Shown: piece after piece, positions 8,062 through 16,575 of the stretch
How positions within the stretch are numbered: position 1 is the first letter of the stretch
How the letters are laid out: every line of letters begins with the position of its first letter
From: Elusimicrobium minutum Pei191
Lineage (GTDB): Bacteria; Elusimicrobiota; Elusimicrobia; Elusimicrobiales; Elusimicrobiaceae
Assembly (NCBI RefSeq): GCF_000020145.1
Contig: NC_010644.1
Span: 1,116,001-1,180,000 of the forward strand
DNA length: 64,000 nt
Direction of reading: 5' to 3'
Notes under the pieces: model-generated
What the model saw: only the letters and a program-made list of their open reading frames with translations
Told to the model about the DNA's origin: nothing
Databases searched by the model: none
Position numbers and translations under genes: made by a program

Positions 8062-11000
8062 ATGCCCATTCTTAATTTTTTAAAACCTAAAAACGGTAAA
8101 AAACAAAAAGTTTTATTGCTCGGTTCGGGTGCGTTATCAATAGGCCAGGCGGGCGAGTTTGATTATTCCGGCTCGCAGGCTATTAAAGCTTTGGAGGAAG
8201 AAGGCTTAGAAGTAATTGTTCTTAACCCTAACATAGCCTCCGTGCAGACAAACCCCGCTCCCAACAAAAAGATTTACCTTTACCCCGTAACACCTTTTTG
8301 GATTGAAAAAATTATTAAAAAAGAAAGACCCGTGGCTTTAATAGCGGGATTCGGCGGCCAGACCTCTTTAAACTGCGCTATCGAACTTCATAATAACGGC
8401 GTTTTAAAAAAATACGGCGTTAAAGTTTTAGGCACGCCAGTAAGCTCTTTAGAAATGTCCGAAGACAGAGATTTATTTTCCAAAAGAATGCATGAAATAG
8501 GCGTTCCCACCCCTCCCAGTAAAGCGGTTGAAACCGTGGAAGAAGCTTTAAAAACAGCGCTTGAAATAGGCTACCCCGTTATAACCCGCTCGGCCTACGC
8601 TTTAGGCGGTTTAGGCAGCGGTTTAGCTGAAAACCCCGAACAACTTGAAAAGCTGGCCTCCTCTGCGCTTACTTCCAGCCCGCAGATTTTAATTGAAAAA
8701 TCCCTCCACGGCTGGAAAGAAATTGAATATGAGGTAATGCGCGACGCGTGCGGGAACTCCATAACAATTTGTAATATGGAAAACTTTGACCCCATGGGCA
8801 TACACACGGGCGACTCCATTGTTATAGCGCCGTGCCAAACCTTAAATAACAGGGAAAATAATATGCTCCGCGACGCGGCTTTAAATATTGTTAAAAGCAT
8901 AGGCGTTGTGGGTGAATGTAACGTCCAATTCGCTTTAAGCCCTTTTACGCTTGAATATTACGTAATTGAAATTAACGCAAGGCTTTCACGCTCAAGCGCT
9001 TTGGCAAGCAAAGCCACGGGTTACCCGATAGCGTTTGTGGCGGCCAAGGTTGTAAGCGGTTTTGATTTACTTGAACTTAAAAACCCCGTTACGGGCACAA
9101 CGTCCGCTTTTTACGAACCGTCGCTTGACTATGTTTCATTAAAAGTACCTAGATGGGATTTGAAAAAATTTACCGGCGTTTCTAAAGAATTAGGCACGCA
9201 GATGAAGTCCGTGGGTGAAGTTATGTCCATAGGACGCAACTTTTGCGAGGTTGTGCAAAAGGCCCTTCGCATGGTGCAGGAAGACGAAGAAGGCTTAATG
9301 AAAGAAGTTTTTGCCGGTACGTCCGATAAAGAGCTTCTTAAAGAAGCCGCGCACCCTACAAACTTAAGAATTTTTGCCATTTATGAACTTTTTAAAAGAG
9401 GTTTTAGCGTAGATAAAGTAAAAAATGTTACCAAGATTGAACCTTGGTTTTTAAGCCATTTATTTTACTTAGCAAAACTTGAAAATGAAGTAGCCACATT
9501 TTTTAAAGGCGTAAAAGCGCCCAAAAAACTTACGGCCGACTTTATAAAAAAACAGTTTACCAATATAGATACGGAATATTTGAGAAGGTTAAAAAGCAGG
9601 GGATTTTCCGACTACCAGCTTACAAAACTTTTACTTTCCGTAATTTCCCCCAAAGAGAAATTTACGAATAAAGAAATTAATTCTTTATCTTTAGGACTTA
9701 GGGAATTAAGAAAGAAAATGAATATAGTGCCCGTGGTTAAACAAATTGACACAACCTCCGCCGAATATTACACGACTTCAAATTATTTGTATCTTACTTA
9801 CGACGGCACTCACAATGATATCACGCTAAAAAAGAAAAACAAAAGTATTATTACGCTTGGCAGCGGCAGCTACCGCATAGGCAGCAGTTTGGAATTTGAC
9901 TGGTGCTCTGTTATGACAAGCAAATACTTTAAACAGCAAAAAGACGACAGTATTATTATTAACTGCAACCCCGAAACCGTCTCGACCGACTTTAACAGCT
10001 CGGACAGATTATATTTTGAGGAACTTTCTTTTGAGCGCGTTATGGATATTATTGATTTTGAATCCCCCAAAGGCGTTGTGGCCTGCATGGGCGGGCAAAA
10101 CCCCAATAACCTTACGCCTTATTTAAGCAGAGTGGGAGTTAATATTTTAGGGCACAGTTTTGAAACCGTTGAAAAAGCGGAAAACAGAACAAAGTTTTCA
10201 GCAATACTGGATTCTTTAAATATAGACCAGCCCAAATGGACGTCAGCCGCTTCAAGAAAGGAAGTTAATGACTTTGTTAAAGAAGTAGGCTTTCCTGTTC
10301 TTATAAGACCGAGTTTTGTTTTATCGGGCACGCTTATGAACGTGGCTAACGACCAAAAATCTTTGGACTACTATTTGTCGCTTACCAAAGATATTTCGGC
10401 AGATTACCCTGTGGTGCTGTCCCAGTTTATTTTAGACGCCAAGGAACTTGAGTGCGACGGCGTTGCCAAAAACGGCGAGGTGCTGCTTTCCTTTATTTCC
10501 GAACACGTTGAAAACGCAGGCGTTCACAGCGGCGACGCTACATTGGTTTTTCCAGCGGAAAAAATTTATACAAAAACAGCCAATTCAATTAGAGATATCG
10601 TTAGAAAAATAGCTAAAGGGCTTAACCTTAACGGGCCTTTTAATATACAGTTTATAGCTAAAGATAACGACGTAAAAGTAATTGAGTGTAACGCGCGCGC
10701 TTCACGCTCGTTCCCGTTTATAACAAAAGTTTCGGGCCAAAACCTGGCGGAGTTTTCCTGCAAAGTCATGAACAATGAAAAAGTTGATAAAGTGTTTATG
10801 GATGAGTCGGAAATTCCTTATACAGGCGTTAAAGCAAGCATGTTCAGCTTTCAAAGGCTTGACGGAGCCGACCCTATTTTAGGAGTTGAAATGGCCTCCA
10901 CCGGCGAAGTGGGCTGCATAGGGGCAAATTTTAACGAGGCCATGCTTTTGGCTATGGAATCAACGCATATAAAAATGCCAAAAAAAGGTATTTTACTAAG

Positions 11001-11370
11001 TACTGGCCGTGAAAAAGATAAGATTAAATTTATGGAAGTGATTGATAACGTCTATAAATTCGGTCTGCCTGTTTACGCTACGCTGGGCACCGCAAATTAC
11101 CTTAAAGAACACGGCTATGATGCTATACCCGTTATGTACCACCATGACCCAAAGCCCGTTGACGTAATAAAACAACGCAAGGTGGACTTTGTGGTTAACG
11201 TGCATAAAAGCTTGGAACTTGACGAGCTTGAACATAACTCGGCCATAAGAAAAACGGCTGTTAAATCAAACTGTTCGCTTTTAACAAACCTTGAAAAAGC
11301 GATAGCTTATTTTAAAGCGTTTGATTCTTATAAAGCATTATCTGAAAAAGACGACTTAATACATTTGTAA
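8062..11370 (+). CDS. carB: Carbamoyl-phosphate synthase large subunit
   Basis: Makes carbamoyl phosphate from bicarbonate, ammonia and two ATP. The 1102-residue protein has the expected two homologous ATP-grasp halves. The first runs from GSGALSIGQAGEFDYSG through EKSLHGWKEIEYEVMRD and EINARLSRSSALASKATGYP. The second runs from GSGSYRIGSSLEFDWCSV through ECNARASRSFPFITKVSG. An MGS-like allosteric domain follows (KKGILLSTGREKDKIKFMEV to ATLGTANYL). Compared with Escherichia coli, some motif positions in the second half differ (for example SYRIGSSLEFDW for the usual RIGQGIEFDYC), a modest divergence that does not suggest loss of function. It ends in a strong terminator. Confidence 0.96.
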   Translation: MPILNFLKPKNGKKQKVLLLGSGALSIGQAGEFDYSGSQAIKALEEEGLEVIVLNPNIASVQTNPAPNKKIYLYPVTPFWIEKIIKKERPVALIAGFGGQTSLNCAIELHNNGVLKKYGVKVLGTPVSSLEMSEDRDLFSKRMHEIGVPTPPSKAVETVEEALKTALEIGYPVITRSAYALGGLGSGLAENPEQLEKLASSALTSSPQILIEKSLHGWKEIEYEVMRDACGNSITICNMENFDPMGIHTGDSIVIAPCQTLNNRENNMLRDAALNIVKSIGVVGECNVQFALSPFTLEYYVIEINARLSRSSALASKATGYPIAFVAAKVVSGFDLLELKNPVTGTTSAFYEPSLDYVSLKVPRWDLKKFTGVSKELGTQMKSVGEVMSIGRNFCEVVQKALRMVQEDEEGLMKEVFAGTSDKELLKEAAHPTNLRIFAIYELFKRGFSVDKVKNVTKIEPWFLSHLFYLAKLENEVATFFKGVKAPKKLTADFIKKQFTNIDTEYLRRLKSRGFSDYQLTKLLLSVISPKEKFTNKEINSLSLGLRELRKKMNIVPVVKQIDTTSAEYYTTSNYLYLTYDGTHNDITLKKKNKSIITLGSGSYRIGSSLEFDWCSVMTSKYFKQQKDDSIIINCNPETVSTDFNSSDRLYFEELSFERVMDIIDFESPKGVVACMGGQNPNNLTPYLSRVGVNILGHSFETVEKAENRTKFSAILDSLNIDQPKWTSAASRKEVNDFVKEVGFPVLIRPSFVLSGTLMNVANDQKSLDYYLSLTKDISADYPVVLSQFILDAKELECDGVAKNGEVLLSFISEHVENAGVHSGDATLVFPAEKIYTKTANSIRDIVRKIAKGLNLNGPFNIQFIAKDNDVKVIECNARASRSFPFITKVSGQNLAEFSCKVMNNEKVDKVFMDESEIPYTGVKASMFSFQRLDGADPILGVEMASTGEVGCIGANFNEAMLLAMESTHIKMPKKGILLSTGREKDKIKFMEVIDNVYKFGLPVYATLGTANYLKEHGYDAIPVMYHHDPKPVDVIKQRKVDFVVNVHKSLELDELEHNSAIRKTAVKSNCSLLTNLEKAIAYFKAFDSYKALSEKDDLIHL

Positions 11371-11378
11371 TTAAATAA

Positions 11379-11412
11379 AAAAGCCCGCGGTCTAAGTCCG
11401 CGGGCTTTTTTG
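11379..11412 (+). terminator. Terminator of carAB
   Basis: AAGCCCGCGG/CCGCGGGCTT stem with loop TCTAAGT and a T run, 9 nt after the carB stop. Confidence 0.9.
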
Positions 11413-11578
11413 TTGTTATGAGATTACAAAACTCCCTTGCGTAAGCCGGGGATGGATAGTATCTTGATTTCACAACACCTCCGCCTTGTTGCTGCGGAGG
11501 TGTTGTTGTTTGCTGCTAGGTGAATCACAAAGCGAAGCTTTAAAACAAAAGAAACCCAGGTATGCGCTCGGGGAATTT
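11379..11578. repeat. Multi-hairpin intergenic repeat, copy B (inverted)
   Basis: Read on the minus strand it shows the same parts as copy A: CCCC...TGGG hairpin then TTTCTTTTG; AAAGCTTCGCTTT; TGTGATTCACC; AGCAAACAACAA; a perfect 12-bp stem CAACACCTCCGC/GCGGAGGTGTTG (11471-11504 region); GAAATCAAGATACTATCCATCC; GGCTTACG; and a terminator hairpin at the far end. It lies between convergent carB and the GyrI-like gene. Confidence 0.78.
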
Positions 11579-11581
11579 CAT

Positions 11582-11968
11582 TTAAACCGCTAAATAAATT
11601 TTAATTGTTTCACCCGGTATGTAAACCTCAAAATCCACCGTGTATTTACGCTTAATGTCCGAAGTCCAAATCTTTTGCCACTCCCCTGCAATACATTCAT
11701 TATTTTCGGACTTTGTATCCCAAATATAATAATTACCGGCGGGGATAACAAACTCCTCCCCATTAGCACCGGCGCTTCCCACAATAAAATCAAACGCGCC
11801 CTTATAATCGCTTTCATAATTTGTGTAAACCGCGTAAACAGCCTCTGTAATTGGAGAATTGTCTATAAAAAAATTTTCCCACGCTATTTTAAATAAGTCA
11901 GGTGTTTTATTGTTTGCCCTGGCTTTTAAACCGTTAATTGTTATTTGTTTTTCTATATTTTGAATCAT
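11582..11968 (-). CDS. GyrI-like / AraC effector-binding domain protein
   Basis: Single-domain 128-residue protein with the GyrI-like small-molecule-binding fold seen at the C-terminus of AraC-type regulators and in stand-alone YdeE-like proteins. Typical segments are VYAVYTNYESDYKGAFDFIVGSA, split by the family's usual loop, then VIPAGNYYIWD and YTVDFEVYIPG near the end. There is no DNA-binding domain. Its start overlaps the purF stop by 4 nt, so it is co-translated with purF. A functional link to purine synthesis is not known. A role in binding a small cationic ligand is only the family expectation. Confidence 0.75.
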   Translation of the reverse strand: MIQNIEKQITINGLKARANNKTPDLFKIAWENFFIDNSPITEAVYAVYTNYESDYKGAFDFIVGSAGANGEEFVIPAGNYYIWDTKSENNECIAGEWQKIWTSDIKRKYTVDFEVYIPGETIKIYLAV

Positions 11969-13335
11969 ACCTTTAACCCGGTAGGGTATTTACCTGTAAA
12001 ACATGCCGCGCAATAACCGCCGCATTTACCCTTTTTATTTTGTTCATTCCCCGCCACGGCCGCAAGCATGTTATTAATTTTAATAAACGTTACGCTTTCA
12101 GCGCCGATAAATTCCGCAATATCCTTTTCATTCATACGGGTGGACATAAGTTCTTTTTTTGTTGGGGTGTCTATCCCATAAAAACATGGCGATATAACTT
12201 TAGGGGCAGACAATGCCAAATGAACTTCTTTAGCGCCGCAATCTTTAAGTAACTTTACTATTTTTTTTGATGTTGTGCCGCGAACTAAAGAGTCATCTAC
12301 CAAAACAATTTTTTTACCCATAATACTGGTTTTAATGGGAAATAACTTCATTTTAACCAAATGCTCCCTAAGTTCTTGCGTTGGCATAATAAATGAGCGG
12401 CCCATATAGTGGTTTCTAACTAAACCTTGCTCAAAATCGATGCCGGATTCTTTAGCAAAACCTAACGCGGCAAACATGCCGCTGTCGGGCACGGGCATAG
12501 CAATATCAGCCTTAATACCCTTCATTTGTCTGGCAAGCTGCGCGCCCATAGCCATGCGTGATACGGCAACCTCTTGGCCTTGCACACGGCTTGCCGGCAT
12601 GGAAAAATAAACTTGTTCAAATACACAAACCGCTTTATCTTTTTTATCAAAAATATAGGATTTTTTTATTTTCCCTTTTTGTATAGTAATAATCTCACCG
12701 GGGGCAAGCTCTTTAATAACTTTGCCGCCTAAAAGCTCAACGGCTATAGTTTCCGATGTCAGTATATAAGATTTGCCAAGCTTGCCTAAAACTAAGGAGC
12801 GTATACCATGCGGGTCACGCACGCCTATCATTTTACTGCCTTGTAATAAAATTAAAGCATAGGCGCCGTTAAGCTTTTTTAATGCTTTAGGTAATGCGGT
12901 TTCAAGATCGCCTTTTTCGCGCTCTATCATATGCATAATATGTTCACTGTCGGAACTATGCGCAAAAATCGCGCCTGTTTTTTGCAGCATAAAAGCAAGC
13001 TGCTTATCGTTTGCTATATTGCCGTTATGGGCAAGTATAACACGCCCGTGTTTACAGTCAAACCAAAACGGCTGTGTATTTTCCAGCGAGCTTTTGCCCC
13101 CTGTAGCATAACGGACATGCCCCACCGCGATATCGCCATTAAGCCCGGCTAAATATTCAGGTTTAAATACATATGAAACATTACCCATGCCTCTATGGAC
13201 ACGGGTAATATTATTTTTTGTATCGGATGAAATTATACCGGCGGATTCCTGCCCCCGGTGCTGCAGGCTCAGCAACCCCTGAAACACTATGTTAGCCGCA
13301 TCTTTATTGTTTTCTACGCCGAAAACACCACACAT
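11965..13335 (-). CDS. purF: Amidophosphoribosyltransferase
   Basis: First committed step of de novo purine synthesis: PRPP plus glutamine to phosphoribosylamine. The sequence starts MCGVFGV, so removal of Met exposes the catalytic N-terminal Cys of the class II glutaminase domain. Other glutaminase motifs are LQHRGQESAGI, GHVRYAT and LAHNGNIAN. The PRTase domain has the PRPP loop KKIVLVDDSLVRGTTSKKI in two contiguous pieces. The C-terminus keeps cysteines (CGGYCAACF) like those that bind [4Fe-4S] in the Bacillus type, together with the internal ones. A GGGAG ribosome site precedes the ATG. Length is 456. Confidence 0.95.
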   Translation of the reverse strand: MCGVFGVENNKDAANIVFQGLLSLQHRGQESAGIISSDTKNNITRVHRGMGNVSYVFKPEYLAGLNGDIAVGHVRYATGGKSSLENTQPFWFDCKHGRVILAHNGNIANDKQLAFMLQKTGAIFAHSSDSEHIMHMIEREKGDLETALPKALKKLNGAYALILLQGSKMIGVRDPHGIRSLVLGKLGKSYILTSETIAVELLGGKVIKELAPGEIITIQKGKIKKSYIFDKKDKAVCVFEQVYFSMPASRVQGQEVAVSRMAMGAQLARQMKGIKADIAMPVPDSGMFAALGFAKESGIDFEQGLVRNHYMGRSFIMPTQELREHLVKMKLFPIKTSIMGKKIVLVDDSLVRGTTSKKIVKLLKDCGAKEVHLALSAPKVISPCFYGIDTPTKKELMSTRMNEKDIAEFIGAESVTFIKINNMLAAVAGNEQNKKGKCGGYCAACFTGKYPTGLKV

Positions 13336-13532
13336 ATCCAGCTCCCGGTAAAAGTGTTATATTAATATTTTATCTTTTTTGTAAAATGTATGCATGAAAG
13401 AGATAATTAAAAAAATGCCTGCTGACTTTTAAAAAAAAGCCATGGCAAAATAAAAAGTCTTTACTTTTTTATAGATAAAAGGCCGCGTAACTGCTCGGGT
13501 ACATATTAAGTTAAGATTTTAGCAAGTTTTTA

Positions 13533-13549
13533 TTTTGGCAAAGCCAAAA
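13533..13549. promoter_or_regulatory. Perfect short palindrome upstream of purF
   Basis: TTTTGGC-AAA-GCCAAAA, a 7-bp perfect inverted repeat about 200 bp upstream of the purF start. It could be a regulator site or a weak terminator. The remaining 13336-13530 is AT-rich and shows no gene. Confidence 0.3.
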
Positions 13550-13571
13550 CAGCTAATTTTTTTTGTACAGC

Positions 13572-13606
13572 AAAAAGCTCCGCATTTTACAATGCGGAGC
13601 TTTATT
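13572..13606 (-). terminator. Terminator of perR-rbr
   Basis: A perfect 13-bp stem AAAGCTCCGCATT/AATGCGGAGCTTT with loop TTAC, flanked by A and T tracts, downstream of the rubrerythrin stop. Confidence 0.85.
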
Positions 13607-13652
13607 GTTTTCTCTCCCCCAACTATTTAATAAGTATAGCCCCAATCATAGC

Positions 13653-14192
13653 TTAATAATTAATCTTCCTGATTTCAAAGTATGCTTTTGCATATTTGCA
13701 AACAGGGCATACTTCCGGAGCGTCTTTATTTTCGCAGGTAAAACCGCAGTTAATACACTGCCATACAACTTTTTCGTCCTGCTTAAACACCTTGTCGCCT
13801 TCAATGTTGGCAAAAAGTTTTCTATATCTTTCTTCATGCTGTTTTTCAATTTCAGCTACTTTTTTAAATAAAAAAGCTATATCTTTAAAACCTTCTTCTT
13901 CAGCGTCTTTGGCCATGTTGGCATACATATCTGTCCATTCATAGTTTTCGCCTTTGGCAGCGTCTTCTAAATTCTCTAACGTTGAAGGAATGTTGCCTTC
14001 ATGAAGAAATTTAAACCATAGTTTTGCGTGTTCACGCTCATTTTTAGCGGTTTCTTTAAAGATTTTACTTATTTGTATATATCCTTCTTCTTTGGCTTTT
14101 TTAGCATAGTAGCCGTACTTCATCCTCGCCTGGGATTCTCCAGCAAAAGCTATTTGAAGGTTTTTTTCTGTTTTTGTACCTTTTAATTTCAT
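13653..14192 (-). CDS. rbr: Rubrerythrin
   Basis: Cytoplasmic peroxidase that reduces hydrogen peroxide using electrons from rubredoxin-like partners; typical of anaerobes. The 179-residue protein has an N-terminal four-helix ferritin-like diiron domain ([30 protein letters not shown], and [14 protein letters not shown] for the second ExxH). A C-terminal rubredoxin domain has two CxxC knuckles (CINCGF and CPVCKY). It is coupled to the PerR-like gene by an ATGA overlap and has its own AAGGAG site. PerR control through the upstream palindrome is likely. Confidence 0.95.
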   Translation of the reverse strand: MKLKGTKTEKNLQIAFAGESQARMKYGYYAKKAKEEGYIQISKIFKETAKNEREHAKLWFKFLHEGNIPSTLENLEDAAKGENYEWTDMYANMAKDAEEEGFKDIAFLFKKVAEIEKQHEERYRKLFANIEGDKVFKQDEKVVWQCINCGFTCENKDAPEVCPVCKYAKAYFEIRKINY

Positions 14193-14590
14193 TGTTTTCT
14201 CTCCTTATTTTTATCCTTTTTACAATTTTTACACATGCCCTTTAAAACTAATCCGCCGGGTTCAATATCAAGCCCGTTCTTTTTAGCTATAAGGTTTAAA
14301 ATCTCATAAAAATTACCGTCTATGTCAATATCAAATATTCGCGAACACTTTGCGCATATAAAATGCGCATGGTTATGCGTATTATAGTCAAAGTGTTCAC
14401 TGTTACCCATGCCCCTTATTTTACGTATTACCCCTATATCTGAAAGTAAATTTAAATTTCTATAAACAGTACCCAGGCTTAAAGACGGATTATCCTTTTT
14501 TAAACTGTTATAAACATAATCAGCAGTCGGATGAATAGGATTACTTTTTAAAGCGTTTAAAATAATTTCTCTTTGTTTTGAATATCTCAT
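14189..14590 (-). CDS. PerR/Fur-family metalloregulator
   Basis: Metal-dependent repressor, 133 residues, probably a peroxide sensor because it is paired with rubrerythrin. It has the N-terminal winged helix ([30 protein letters not shown], in two segments), the histidine-rich metal motif [11 protein letters not shown], and a second CxxC (CKNC) completing the structural zinc site. The Fur-typical third helix SLGTVYRNL is clear. It overlaps rbr. The choice of PerR over Fur rests on context and on the operator, not on a diagnostic residue. Confidence 0.88.
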   Translation of the reverse strand: MRYSKQREIILNALKSNPIHPTADYVYNSLKKDNPSLSLGTVYRNLNLLSDIGVIRKIRGMGNSEHFDYNTHNHAHFICAKCSRIFDIDIDGNFYEILNLIAKKNGLDIEPGGLVLKGMCKNCKKDKNKERKQ

Positions 14591-14611
14591 ATTTAAGCCT
14601 TTTTAGAATCT

Positions 14612-14638
14612 TAATAATAGTAACAATTACTATTATTA
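14612..14638. promoter_or_regulatory. PerR/Fur-type operator
   Basis: Perfect inverted repeat TAATAATAGTAA-CAA-TTACTATTATTA, 12-bp arms and a 3-bp centre, 22 bp upstream of the perR start. It resembles the AT-rich Per/Fur box. It very likely autoregulates perR-rbr. Confidence 0.7.
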
Positions 14639-14730
14639 TAAATAAATACTCTTTTGTCAACTCTTTTTATTTTTATATGTTAGAAAAAATAGCACTATCT
14701 TACCTTTAATAGAGATAAGAGTTTTATAAA

Positions 14731-14927
14731 ACTCCCCAGGGTCACGTGCTGGGCTTCTTTTGTTTAAAAACTTCACCTTATTATTTTATTTAGCAACAAA
14801 CAACAACGCCTCCCCGGCAACAAAACTGGGAGGGGGTAAATCAGGATACTATCCCTCCCCCTTCTTATAGAGAGGGTGCCCTGTACTTCCATAAAAAAAC
14901 TCCTTCGCGTTCCGCGAAGAAGTTTTA
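14731..14927. repeat. Multi-hairpin intergenic repeat, copy C
   Basis: Same order of parts as copies A and B, in plus orientation: CCCCAG...CTGGGC hairpin with TTCTTTTG; CTTCACC; AGCAACAAACAACAACGCCTCC; stem CCTCCC/GGGAGG; AAATCAGGATACTATCC; second stem CCCTC/GAGGG; CCATAAAAAA; and the hairpin CTTCGCG/CGCGAAG. Here the left hairpin follows no plus-strand gene, so it belongs to the element rather than to a gene. The right hairpin (14898-14927) probably also ends the minus-strand gene at 14955. Confidence 0.7.
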
Positions 14928-14954
14928 TATATAAAAGCTATCTTAATAATTTAT

Positions 14955-15773
14955 TTAAAAAGGTAGATAGGTATATTCGTCTATCATATAAAGTTCCACT
15001 TTGGGATCTTTTAACATTTTGCGCTCCATAAAAAGTTTTTTAGCGCTTGGGCGTTTGGTAGTGCTGTAATGTATGGCCTTTTTCATATTGGGAAAATATG
15101 TTTTTAAATAATGGTATTTCCCTATACTACCGGCTAAAGCAAAAGGTTCATATTCGTCAATAATACGCTGCATTTCATTATTAACAGCTTCTCTTTTAGC
15201 GGGGTCGCCGCCGTCTTTATCCATTTCATGAGGTACTTGATAAATCAAAAGAAGACTCTGCTTTTTAAGTTTTTTGGCGGTTTCTTCGCCGGCCCCGCCG
15301 CCTATTTCAAAAAAGAAATTGGCGCGCGGAATATTAAACTTATCAGCCAAGGCAAGTATTTCATTAATATTATCTTCACTCAAATCGCTTTTTAAATCCA
15401 TCCAAAAAAGGTTGTCATCTGGGCTTTCAAGAGCGGAAAAAATATCCTCCAAATTAGTCCAATAACCAAATTTCTTTTTAATATCATCATGCGCTACTAT
15501 TATTTTTCCGTCATCTAAAACCATAATATCAAACTCAAAACCTTTAAAAGTGTTCTCTTTGATTTTGGCTCTTTTTAACGTATTAACCTGATGTAGAAAT
15601 ACAACATTATGATAACTTGTGCCTTTATAGGTTTCCGTTTCATGTACACGGCTTATAGGCTTAATATTATTGAATTTACTCTCCACATAAAAAAACGCCG
15701 CAAACAGACTCACAAGAGGTATCACTATGATTACAAAAAGTGCGGCTAAAGTATATAAAAATGCTTTCTTCAT
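14955..15773 (-). CDS. Membrane-anchored GDPD-like protein
   Basis: A 272-residue protein with one N-terminal membrane segment (FLYTLAALFVIIVIPLVSLF) and a TIM-barrel-like domain resembling glycerophosphodiester phosphodiesterases. KGFEFDIMVLDDGKIIVAHDD matches the GDPD motif GxExDVxxTxDGxxVxxHD, and FLHQVNTLKRAK stands where the usual HRG..EN motif lies. The His-Arg and Glu-Asn pairs are therefore altered, so activity is uncertain. The ATG at 15773 is chosen because the membrane segment follows directly; a longer frame to 15899 has no convincing ribosome site. Related GDPD-like families with degenerate motifs exist, so substrate is open. Confidence 0.6.
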   Translation of the reverse strand: MKKAFLYTLAALFVIIVIPLVSLFAAFFYVESKFNNIKPISRVHETETYKGTSYHNVVFLHQVNTLKRAKIKENTFKGFEFDIMVLDDGKIIVAHDDIKKKFGYWTNLEDIFSALESPDDNLFWMDLKSDLSEDNINEILALADKFNIPRANFFFEIGGGAGEETAKKLKKQSLLLIYQVPHEMDKDGGDPAKREAVNNEMQRIIDEYEPFALAGSIGKYHYLKTYFPNMKKAIHYSTTKRPSAKKLFMERKMLKDPKVELYMIDEYTYLPF

Positions 15774-15943
15774 AAAAAACATTATAACAAAACAATCTTG
15801 GCAGGTAAAGAAAAAATAACTATTTCTATTTATATTCTCCTTTTTAACAGATTTCTTTAATATCTGCATAAACAATCTTTTTAAAATTACTTTATACAAA
15901 TTAAAATTATAAAAAATCTAGTTTTTTATCTTACACCCTTTAT

Positions 15944-15970
15944 GTTAAACCTCTGCGGCAGAGGTTTAAC
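15944..15970. promoter_or_regulatory. Perfect 27-bp palindrome between divergent genes
   Basis: GTTAAACCTCTG-CGG-CAGAGGTTTAAC, with 12-bp perfect arms. It lies between the divergent GDPD-like gene and the lipoprotein gene (start 16017). There is no T run close on either side, so an operator or a 5'-leader hairpin is more likely than a terminator. The regulator is unknown. Confidence 0.45.
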
Positions 15971-16016
15971 GATTTTTGCATATTGTATTTTAATATTATT
16001 CATTTATTCTATAAAT

Positions 16017-16385
16017 ATGAAGACTTTAAAAATTTTAATATTTTTAATACTTATTATTTTGACAGCCTGTAAAAAAGAGGATGTTAACGGCGCGTCTAAA
16101 TACTGCTCTATGGAAAAACCTATCCTTTCAACAGTATCCCCCGCGACAGAACCCGAAATAATTGTTTTGTTTAACGAGCAATCGGCCATAGCCGCTGCGG
16201 AAGAGGAATTGGGTTATATTTTGGGACAGGAGCTTATGTCCGCACAAAAACCTTTCAAGGCTGCCGGATGCGACAATATGTGGGTTGTATACGGTACAAA
16301 TGAGGTCGGCACCCTAAGCGGGGCTGTGCATATTATTTTAAGAAAACAAGATGGGAAAATCCTGCAGGTATTTTATGAAAAATAA
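16017..16385 (+). CDS. Lipoprotein with NTF2-fold immunity-like domain
   Basis: A 122-residue lipoprotein. The signal sequence ends in the lipobox LTAC with Cys18. The mature part matches the YbbC/YhhH-type NTF2-fold immunity domain: AIAAAEEELGYILGQ, KPFKAAGCDNMWVVYGT, then GGxxxIxL-type text GAVHIILRKQDGKILQV. In other bacteria such domains protect against contact-dependent or Rhs-type toxins, but no toxin gene is nearby, so an immunity role is not supported by context. The start is placed at the Met directly before the signal peptide; the longer frame from 15942 runs through the palindrome. Confidence 0.65.
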   Translation: MKTLKILIFLILIILTACKKEDVNGASKYCSMEKPILSTVSPATEPEIIVLFNEQSAIAAAEEELGYILGQELMSAQKPFKAAGCDNMWVVYGTNEVGTLSGAVHIILRKQDGKILQVFYEK

Positions 16386-16542
16386 AATGCCCGCGTCAAA
16401 ATCCATAATTTCTTTTGATTCAAAAAGTCTTCCATGTTTAGACAAACAACATCACATCCGCTTTGCCTCGCGGCTATAATGCAACAGCAGGATTTTCCAT
16501 CTTCCGCCTTAAGCAGGCCTTTGTTAAGCTCTAATAAATAAT

Positions 16543-16575
16543 AAAAAGCCGCGCTTAAACAGCGCGGCTTTTTAT
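16543..16575 (+). terminator. Intrinsic terminator
   Basis: AAAAAGCCGCGCT/AGCGCGGCTTTTT with loop TAAAC, 157 bp beyond the lipoprotein stop. The gap before it (16386-16542) shows weak similarity to the intergenic repeat core (CAAACAACATCACATCCGC..GGATTTTCCATC) and may be a degenerate fourth copy. Confidence 0.7.

Noticed and set aside
16373-16542. Minus-strand open frame of about 55 codons (LLELNKGLLKAEDGK...)
   Set aside because: No start codon or ribosome site, and it overlaps the lipoprotein end. It could be a gene remnant or a degenerate intergenic repeat, so no CDS is claimed.
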